The notes under the pieces were generated by a model, which was not told the origin of the DNA, ran no database searches, and saw nothing but the letters and a program-made list of their open reading frames with translations. DNA of 60,000 nucleotides from Tubiluchus corallicola (Eukaryota > Priapulida > Priapulimorpha > Priapulimorphida > Tubiluchidae). Made by a program: the position numbers and the translations under genes. The stretch spans positions 436,001-496,000 of the forward strand of contig JAQGDQ010000047.1 in NCBI GenBank assembly GCA_030141605.1, given 5' to 3'. Positions 50,810-60,000 of this stretch are shown in pieces; the first letter of the stretch is position 1, and each line of letters starts with the position of its first letter.

Positions 50810-52222
50810 TTATTCCAAAGTTTCAGGTAAACTATTTGTGTAATATTTATACATAAATTTAGCTAATTCTAACTGATGTACATCATGTATTTTTAAAACT
50901 TGCAAGACATTAAATGAAGAAGTAGCATGATCTCTATATTTACTAAATGTAGTTAATTTGACAATTTTACTTTGTGCAATGCATAATGGCTTTAAAATAG
51001 TTTTATTGGCTGACCTCCAACAGAAACTACAAAACTGAAAGTATGGATACACAAGTGAATAGTAAAGGCTTCGGAGGGTGTTTCTGTCAAGAAAATGTTG
51101 TATTTTAGAAAACAATCCAATTAGCTTGTTGAGTTTGTGCAGTATAAATTTTGAGTGCATATTCCAAGTCAGTTTGTTGTCAATATGTAGCCCTAAATAT
51201 TTTATGTAGGTTCCCCTTATTAAAATGTTGTCACCCATGTTGATAGTAAAATGGTCATTATTTAAATCTGATGAGTTTTTGGATATTAACATGTATTTTG
51301 TCTTAGTGTAGTTGACTGTAAGTTTATTAACTATCATCCAGGAATTAATTTTGTGGAGCTCATCGTTGATATAGTGTTATAATTGTGTAAGGTGAGTTAT
51401 GTAAGAATAAGCTTGTATCATCTGCAAAGAACCTTGTTTGAAAATGTGAACAGTTAGCCAGGTCATTTATATAAATTAGAAATAATAGTGGACCTAAAGC
51501 GGAACCTTGTGGGATGCCACTGGAAACTAGGGAGACGTCAGAATTGGTTTTGTTTATGCTAGTGAACTGTCTTCTATTGTGCAAACAAGAACTTAGTAAT
51601 GGCAAGATTGTGCCTTTTGTGGCATAATGCTCAAGTTTTTTAGTAGAATATAATGCTGGACAATGTCAAAAACTTTTGTAAGATCAAGGAATATGCCACA
51701 GGTGATTAAAATTTATTACATATACTGTCAATTATTTCAGCTGTTGCTAGTACAGTTGAACAATTTTGACGAAATCCAAATTGATATTTGCTTAAAGTAT
51801 TAGAAGAAGTAAAGAAGTTTGAGAGTCTTGAGTAAATAACTGATTCGAAGATTTTGCTTATAAACAGGAGACAGTAAAGATATAGGTGTATAGTTAGTTG
51901 GTTTGTCTTGATCATTTCCTTTATAGATCGGTATAATTTTGGCGAACTTTAATGCATCTGGAAAGGTTCCCTGAATTACTGACATATTTATTAGTTTAGC
52001 TAGTACAGGGGAAATAATGTTATTGCTTAGTTTGTAGTATTTAACTGACACATTTTCAGGTCCTGATGATTTGGATACATTCAGCTTAGAGATCAGTGTG
52101 AAAACCTCATGCTTTAAAACAGTGTCTACAGTGATACTTCCGGAATTAGGTTGTCCCATATATCTCATTGGGTTCTCAGAGGTTCTCATTGAGTTCTCAC
52201 TAATTACAAATTTATGAGTCAT
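50810..52222 (-). mobile_element. Degenerate CR1/Jockey-like LINE reverse transcriptase
   Basis: Non-LTR retrotransposon polymerase on the minus strand, spread over several frames. In order: LNVSKSSGPENVSVKYY and AKIIPIYKGND with NYTPISLLS (about 52100-51880), then KYQFGFRQNCST (about 51780). Next are motif A GIFLDLTKVFDIV (about 51685), motif B GIPQGSALGPLLFLIYINDL, motif C FADDTSLF (about 51425), and motif E KYLGLHIDNKLTW (about 51190). The catalytic Asp residues of A and C are kept. Frameshifts occur near 51850, 51640 and 51350 and a stop ends the last frame at 50810, so it is dead. The endonuclease domain is absent and the 5' end is truncated. Confidence 0.92.
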
Positions 52223-54800
52223 AGCACAACTTATAATTCAGCTCAGGGTTGTTTCTGTGATGATACAGTTTTTTAGCAACAGACAAAATATACTGCACCA
52301 GGAAATCTTTTCAAATAAACAACTAATATTGCAAAAAATTCAAGGTTGTCAAGAAGACACAAGCTAGAGCCACAATGCGCAATGGGAGGGACTGAGGGCC
52401 CCATTCTGTGTTACAGTGCAAATTTACACAGAAATTGTTAGACAGGATACAAAAACCCAATAAATGGAGTAAATTCCAGTTACGAGGAGGAAGTCTACTG
52501 ACTGTTGGCTATTGCTCCAACTCGGTCTGTAATATGGCTATATCTGCAGAATGCCTAAATGCATTTTCTAAATGCCAACACCAGGAAATGGGCAGGGCAT
52601 GGTTAGAAGTCAATTGAAGAACTCAACAAGTTCACACATACTTTAGGAGCAAAAATCCAGAGCAAGTTAATTTTCCTCTGCACCATATACTTTTATGCAC
52701 ATTTAATCAAATGAATTGTGAAAATTCTCATTTTAAGACTTTCATTACATCTTGCAAAAATACAAGTGTAAAACAGTCTCTGTTTATTAAACTCTACATT
52801 CTACAAGCAGAGAATTAATTTAAAGAGGGGAAAACTTATATGAAACAAAACAAATTGACAATAACCAAACAAGATTTGCACATATTTCACTCACAACAAC
52901 GAAACAGACTACTGCAGCAGCATAATATTGCTTTGATGAAGAAAGGCACTAACGGAAGTATTTCATTGCGGGAAATGCATTACACAGGAAAAAAGCACAG
53001 TAAATATCAAGAAAGCAGTTCTGATGACAATTATTGGACTGCAAAAATCAATAGCGACAAGAAAAAAGTAATACATAAATGCCAACAGAAGCTGAGGGTT
53101 TGTCGGGTAGGCCCTTGATTGTTGAAGCCAGCCAGCACAACAAAATCAATAACACAAATAATCCTACATCTTGTATAATCAGACTTGGAGGAAAAAACCC
53201 ACACTGTTTCATGAAGAGAGCTATGCCTAGCTTACATCAACAGTCTTAATTGAGAAAATAAAGACATGTACAGATAAAAACAATAACAATAATACAAGAT
53301 TAGCAAGTTTTAGGAATGGTACTAGTAAATTTTTAACATTCCTTTTCTTTTTAATGCATAAATTAATTCAGACAGCGCTATATTACAGAGAAGTCTGGTT
53401 GCATTTTAAAACAGTTGGAAAGTCATTTTCAATGAGTATGATACAAACAGGAATAAAATTAAGACAAGAACAGCTGTCATCCTTTTTGACACAAAGGAGA
53501 AAGTAATAGTAATAGCAATAGTAAATTTATTCAGCTCCACTTGCTTAATATAATAGTTAATAGTTAAGTATATACTATACATACAATACAAGCAGAGGTG
53601 ATGAAAGACCATGAATTGGAAAATAATACATGGCAGCACATTACGGCAGGACATTAAGGGTGCTTGAGTTCTTGGGTGTTTTTGGATGAGACGAGTTCTT
53701 TACTGTTGGCGATATAAGATACATGGTGCTACTTGTGTCATCAATAGTAAAAGACTTGTTTGATCCAGAAAAACAGAAGAAATCAACCTCCATTGTCTAC
53801 TATTCCACCATATTAGTTCATCTTCAGCGAGTTGGACACTTAGGATTTAGATAATAAAGTCAAACTCGATGCTTTGTGCACTCACTGCGCAGCACAGATG
53901 ATACGTGAAACTTTGTAGCTATTTTCTACCTTCAAACATAATCATAACAATTAAATAGAAAAAACTGCCGACTCACTGAAATACAGTTTTCCTCCCCACC
54001 CTCTGAACATTTTAATGACTATGGCTGCAAAAGTAATCTGAAAATATTAGAACCTTTCAACACACAAGAGCAAAGATGTCATATTTAATGTTCTTTACCA
54101 TATATTGTAATATTCGGTTGCCTGGTTTTCTACTGATACCATCAATCAGCCACTATAATAAATCTGCCAACTCACTGCTATTTCTGAACCACTTTGGCTT
54201 TCCATGCCTTTCTAAGATGACGACCTTTGACCTCTAAATATTACGACCTGAGAATCATCACATTGTCTTGGTATTTATTTGCCAAACTAAATTACTATAC
54301 ATCAAATGTAAAAAACGATACGTGACCTGTAAAATTCCGAATGTGCTTTTCTTCTGAGGCTGTTTATTAGTAATCAGAGTACACCGGCCAGACTTCTATT
54401 ACGCTACATGGCTTGAACTTGAATTTATGAATATTTTTCCTTTTGGCCACCAACATCCCAGGTCATGACTCACCATCTTCTGATGTCCAGTTATTGGCTT
54501 TATTGTCTCTTACACCAGCATTACTCTTAATTCTCAAATGTGCGCATAATCTTGGCCACTGTGAACTAAGGTCTTGAATGTTACATGACATTAATACACC
54601 CAGTCGAAGTGCTACATTAAAGGCAAAACCAACCCTCGAACAACATTCATTTCTTTTAATATATACACTTAAAAATATTGAAATTACTACATACATAATA
54701 TATGCACCTAAAATGCCCTGCTTAAGGTTGCAAAAGAAATATAAATCATTCGTAACTCCTGCCAGACCTACCTAGCTGTAAGGAATATTTGAAAAGACAG
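52223..54800. other. No confident gene
   Basis: The minus-strand frame at 54463-54696 ends at a strong GTGAGT donor (54474) after WTSEDG and could be an exon. No family match or matching neighbour exon was found. The plus frame at 52840-53118 is Lys/Gln-rich and featureless. Confidence 0.4.
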
Positions 54801-54803
54801 CCT

Positions 54804-56085
54804 AAGCTGGTGGCCAGCACGAAGCCATGCCGAAGCATCTGTAGTTCACTCAGAAATGCCACTATTTTAGCTGATTACAATTTTGTGTTTAACTGCGTTT
54901 ATGTAAAAATCAGTCATTGGATCAATTTGCAATAACTTTAAAGTGCTTACATAGTTTTAATCCACAGGATTATATCTCACAATGCATAAGTATTAAACAA
55001 TATGATAACAGATAAGCATGGAATTCTGAGACGCTGCAAGAATAAACAGAAGATGTCAGGCAATTTACATAGCTTACAAAGTTCAGTTTTAGCTTGTTAA
55101 AATAAGAGTTCTGTTCTGTCGGCGTTAACTAGCCGAGTTGGGGATTATTATATAACAGCTGGTAACTGGTTTTCATTACATAATGGGCAACGGGATTCAT
55201 CAAAAAGCAAAAACTCTCTCGTTTAAAGGAAAACTGGGCCTAATTTAAATTGTATGTCAAAACAATTTACTCGATAAAATATTTAAAAGGAACTATTTTT
55301 TAAAGAATGGCTTATGTGAAAAAAGTATTACCACAAAAACGTAGTTTCGCGTTCGTGCTGATGCCTCTTTGCTGTTACATGGATGTTGCCATTCATTAGT
55401 TAAATGGGCACTAGCACTTGCATCTCAGAAACACGCTGCACAAAAAAACAGGTGCTGTACGTCTCAATTCAGATGTGTTCATTTGTGATATAGTGCACAC
55501 ATTCGACAGCTCATACGTGAGCACAGCGGTTAATTTTATCTAAAAATATGCTGAGTTTCAGTACTCAACACTGAATCTGTTACAGCAGCACTGTGCTTCA
55601 ATTTTAGCTTTCACAAGCATGTAAAACACGCTCAAGGAATGTCAGTGCTATTGAAAATTATGTTCAGTTGTAATGTCATCATTAGATTGGGCTCGCCTGC
55701 AGTTAATTAATTTTTCAATCCATTATTTAATCATCAGAAATGCTTTTGCAAAATTATGTGTGTTAAAACGTATACTTTTTACCATACTTGAAAATGGGGT
55801 AGGATGTGAAAAACCATCCTGTCTTCCTTTAACGTTTTGAATTGTTTGTAGTTGATAAAATTAACTAGCTGCAAAAGAAATTTGCTCAAGCACCTAGCAG
55901 GATAAGTGTTTATATGCATGGACCAGTTTTCATTCAAAATTCGCAGGCCCAAGCTTGATCATGAACTTGATTTTACTAATATCACGAAGCACTTATCACA
56001 ATTTTATTGTTAAAACTTTCTAACAAAATTCTCCATTATTAAAATAGCTCATCTTCCCGAGAAACTTAACTTTTGCTTAACTTTG
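54804..56085 (+). repeat. Interspersed repeat R3, copy B
   Basis: Second copy of the repeat in CSRNP intron 2. The outer parts (54804-55090 and 55855-56085) align in order with copy A; about 750 bases between them have no counterpart there. They may be an insertion in this copy or a deletion in the other. Confidence 0.7.
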
Positions 56086-57559
56086 AAACTTCAATATTTG
56101 AAAGACAATCTTATAGTTCAAAAAACTGTCTGCTCAAAGTCAAAAAGCCTTAAAAAATGATCTTGACCTAATATCTAGGATAATCTTTTATCCATCAAAT
56201 TGTACTTGTACAATTGAGTTGCAGTAAAAAGACAAAACTAAAGAAGGAACAGGTAAACAAGACACTGGGACGTATGGGTATGAAAATTGACCAAAAAAAT
56301 GCAAGAATACAACAATAAAAAAATGCAACAGTTCTAAACAAGGAACTACATGGGCACACGCTCAGCAGTATGCACAATACTTTTGACAATCATATCAGCT
56401 TCATCAGACTAACCACACAAATACATTGTGCAAACTTTCATTATGGCCTGCAAATGCTCCATAGTGTAACGCAATACCCAGTATTGTGCAATTCAAAATC
56501 GAGCATGTGTACAACCCTCTAAAATAAAAGTCTGCAAAAAATACCAGTTTTCTTTACAAGTACGACACTTGTAATTTTTGTTATGATGTTGGTGTTGTAA
56601 TATACATGATGCATTAATGACCCACTGTTTTATAATGCTATTGTAGTTCTGTTTAAATTTTACTAAATTTTCCAATTTAAGCTATTACAGGTAACTACAT
56701 TTTCTTATCTATTGCTCACATGTACGTATAACTACAAACTAGTGATTAATAATCATTTTCTTTAGTCAGTAAAGCAAAGTCGGAAAATCAATCATTCTCA
56801 TAACTCATCTCCCACAGCAAGGTCCATGAAGAACCCAGAAAACTCACACATTTCCAGCATGTAGAGGACACTTTCTAAACTTACATACATTTGAGAATAA
56901 TTTTGATAGCACTATATGCAAAAATTTCTTTCCCACAAACTTTTGGCTAAAATACCAACAAATGTTATGCTCTATTGCGTTATCTTGTCTTATATCAACC
57001 GTTATTTTTTCAATGATGCTCAGTAAAACAAAATAACTTATTGCTATTAATTGAACATTTGATCCACATATAAATGGAGGTTTGAAGTATAAAAAAACTT
57101 GTGCTATTAAAAAATCCAACATTACATAAAACTTCAAGAGAAACAACATTGTTTTGACCTTAATAAAATGTTTTCAAATGCTAATATATATAAGTAATCA
57201 TAGCTTTTCCATGACTACTTATAAGTTTATATAAGTTTGGTACATTTGAAACTGCTATTCTATCTTTGTTGCGCTTGAATACTCCACCACTGCGTTAAAA
57301 ACCCAATTGGTCTAACTTAAAATAAAAAACAATACTAATAATACTAATAGAGAAGCTGATGCAAATCGTGTCTTAATATATGGAAACCATTTAAGCTGCA
57401 AACTAATCCATACGCTGTTTTTTCAAAGTTTCTTGTGTTAAGTTAAAAGCACACCATATTTATGACCCGAATTCAGATGGGAAAAATTGGAGTTAATATT
57501 ACCACAAGTTGAAAGGAAAGATAAAGTCTTTAAAATTCAAGTTTACAACTTATTTAAAG

Positions 57560-57780
57560 AACAAAAAATGCAAAATTCACCCTATGCCAACACAATACAG
57601 TTTTTAACAGTCTCTCTGCAGCAATTTTGGAAATTACAACTAGAAGAAATGACATTTCAACAATTTCACTATTAAGTGAATTCCAAAGGCCTGCAACACG
57701 AGAACAGAAAAAGTGGGCTCTGAGAGTACTGTACAAATAAATTAGTGTCCATGTAAAACATGTTGTGGGCTACCAAAAAA
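57560..57780 (-). mobile_element. LINE 3'-end remnant
   Basis: The minus strand encodes LRAHFFCSRVAGLWNSLNSE at 57700-57640, the C-terminal motif (HFF..RVV..WNSLP) of CR1/Jockey-like ORF2 proteins. Adjacent sequence continues in another frame. Only about 70 codons remain. Confidence 0.65.
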
Positions 57781-59299
57781 TACCGAGGTGACCAAACAAC
57801 ATAACATAAGCCACTAACTAAGCCTACTTCGTGGAAAGCTACAATAAACTTACTTTTTAAGCACCTCTGACAGGCTGTGACTGCCAATGTTTATCACACG
57901 TAAAAAACGGAAAATTAGTCTAATAAAATTTAAAATTTTTATAATATTCCATAAAATTAAAAATCAACTGGTTCTAAGAGACCTCCGTCTATAACCGAGC
58001 AACATCTAAAACAAAATTTTTGGGCGAAAAATAGCGCCAAGCAACAATTTGTTTCGTCGCTTGTTGATTGTTAAAATTATCAGAATTTTTTAACCAAGTC
58101 GCGGTTACTAATGCGTTCGCCAGCCGTTAATCTCGGGTACTAATAAGTGTTATTATGTGACATTTAACAATTATTAACAGGCAAGCACAAACATGTACTG
58201 TAACAGCGTGCGTTTTTTGTGGTATCAATGCGCACAATTAATCGTCATGAGGCTCTGTGAAGCTATGACCTGGACTGTGAGTCTCTGGGACTCTGGGTTT
58301 GACTCAAAATAATTGATTGTGATTATAGTATTCTTAAATAATAAGCAATTTTCATGCCTCATACTTTGTTGCTAAAATTTTTCTATGGAATTTTTATTTA
58401 AAAGAGCCAATTGTAGCTAAAGGTATTTTTTCATAAAAGACAAACTTATGATTGAGAGAACTTTCTGACACTTTTAGGTGATAGGGAGGTTGAAAAATGC
58501 GTGTCCCTAGTGACATACTTGATGCTCCGAGATACTTTTGTAAAAATTACTTTTTTAGAAATAATTTCTTTGAATAATGTCATATATCTAAAAATTACCC
58601 TTGCAAAACTTAGTAAACACTAGATTCATTTTGGGATATATACAGCTTGAAGTAGAACAAAAAGCAGAATATTGCAGCAGAAATGTTGCATAACTTCCAT
58701 TGGTGTAAGGTCTAAGGCTGTGACTACTGAAATGTATGGACCACCATGATCGATCCATCCATACCCAACTACTGGAAGATATGGAATATGTCTTACCTTG
58801 GAATCAATTGAGAAGCCAGGCAAGTAATGAAGGCGTTAGGTCTCGATGCAGACTTTTAGTTTCCAATGCTTAGAAAGTCCACCAGAATTTTGCCGGGTGT
58901 CAGAAAGCCATGCGAACTGCACATATGTTTTTCATTCAAAGACTGTTTTCCAGCAAAAGCATCTAGAAGTTTCTTTATATCAACTTGAAATATGATTCTT
59001 CTTGATGCAATCTAACACTAAATAGAACTTCTTCTTACCCATAATAACCTATCTCAAAACGCATAGACAAAATGTGTGACGATATTTTACTTTTTGATGA
59101 CCATTTAAAGTTGTCTTTCAATGCCTTAAAATTCCCATGCACCATTAGTTTCATCTAAGGTATGTGTTCATATTAATGCACAGCTGCTCTTAATATGCTG
59201 TTCATGTTTTTGTTTTGGATCATTGTAATTTTTGAATTCTTAAAGAGCAAGGGCAGTCAAAGCAATACCTCGTTTTGAAATTGCAAATTCAGAACAGTT

Positions 59300-59450
59300 G
59301 TTTATACACGCACTTGAGTCTAACGAATTTCGACACGGTGTATATAGTCATGTGGTGCAGTACTTAGCTGCCAATGAACGAAATGCAGGGTTCTGCGTTC
59401 AATTCCCACTCAGCCGGGATTTCTTGTTCTACTTGAATGGGACACTTTGG
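59300..59450 (+). repeat. tRNA-derived SINE-like element
   Basis: TGGTGCAGTACTTAGCTGCC (box A) near 59353 is followed by GCGTTCAATTCCCAC (box B) near 59395, at tRNA-like spacing, and then a non-tRNA body. No intact cloverleaf forms. Confidence 0.45.
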
Positions 59451-60000
59451 TTGGCTTCCTATGTCCGTTTAGCCTTAATAGAGTTTCTAACTTGATATCT
59501 ATGCAGCTGGTATAAAGATGGCTCTTGTAAAACAGTCAACAGCTTGTGACGTACGGGCGCAGAGAATCATTGCGTGCTTGATTGTTGATAATGTTAGACT
59601 TCTTCTTATTATCTTTTACTCTTTTTTCGTTATTCTGTCTTAAATTTAGTCTTAATACAGAGTGTTTACGTGGGCATCCATTGCTACTTTTCCAGGGGGG
59701 GGGAAGTGATATACTCCCATAGTTCAATTACTGCTAAAAGTTATTGTACCCAAGCCCCTTGGACCCGAATATCGTGTAGTGGGGATACCGTCAGGCGAGT
59801 GCAGCGAGTAAACAGTGTGTTTGCTAATGAGGATTCGTCTTACCCAATGAGAATTTGTTGTTGTATTGGGTGACCGAGTGGGGATGATTTCGTTCGTCTG
59901 CTTGACATTATAAAGCTTCCAGTTTGTGGAATTTTGAATAATCACAAAACTATAACGCCACGAAACGCAGGTAATTACTACAGTAATCATTACTGAGTAA

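Noticed and set aside
58626-58836. Minus-strand open frame reading YLPGFSIDSKVRHIPYLPVV
   Set aside because: No recognised family and it runs through a strong donor-like site. Kept only as a possible chance frame.
59300-59420. Functional tRNA gene
   Set aside because: A and B boxes are recognisable, but the acceptor stem and anticodon arm do not pair, so it is SINE-like.

Overview
The window comes from an AT-rich, intron-bearing animal genome. It holds three multi-exon, metazoan-type genes with canonical GT-AG introns of a few hundred bases to about 1.8 kb, together with non-LTR retrotransposon debris, tRNA-derived SINE-like pieces and simple repeats. The species cannot be named from the sequence; intron size and base composition suggest an invertebrate. 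No bacterial operons, rRNA genes, intact tRNA genes or CRISPR arrays were seen.

Layout. (1) 3.6-9.5 kb, minus strand: a complete beta-1,4-galactosyltransferase gene of 7 coding exons and 341 aa, with a partial tandem duplicate of exon pieces (4.46-4.67 kb) inside an intron. (2) 10.5-15.6 kb: a repeat island with two LINE reverse-transcriptase remnants meeting tail to tail and two further interspersed repeat families. (3) 18.3-23.5 kb, plus strand: a complete LETMD1 gene of 9 coding exons and 420 aa, whose seventh intron carries a decayed inverted copy of its own exon 3. (4) 23.5-30.4 kb: a gene-free convergent spacer. (5) 30.4-34.9 kb, minus strand: a complete CSRNP (AXUD1-type) gene of 3 coding exons and 881 aa, with a 5' UTR that continues further upstream. 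(6) 35-47 kb: no confident gene. (7) 47.4-49.5 kb, minus strand: a chain of phase-compatible candidate exons for an unidentified membrane protein. (8) 50.8-52.2 kb, minus strand: a degenerate LINE with recognisable reverse-transcriptase motifs. (9) 52-60 kb: repeats, including a second copy of a repeat that lies in the CSRNP intron, a LINE 3' remnant and a SINE-like element.

The exon models were built by matching protein-family similarity to splice sites and checking that reading phase is conserved across every intron; all three main coding sequences sum to an exact multiple of three. The gene products act in different places: Golgi glycosylation, inner mitochondrial membrane, and nuclear transcription. 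There is no pathway linking them. The LETMD1 and CSRNP genes lie tail to tail, the arrangement I recall for LETMD1 and CSRNP2 on human chromosome 12q13, so this pair may be an ancient linkage.
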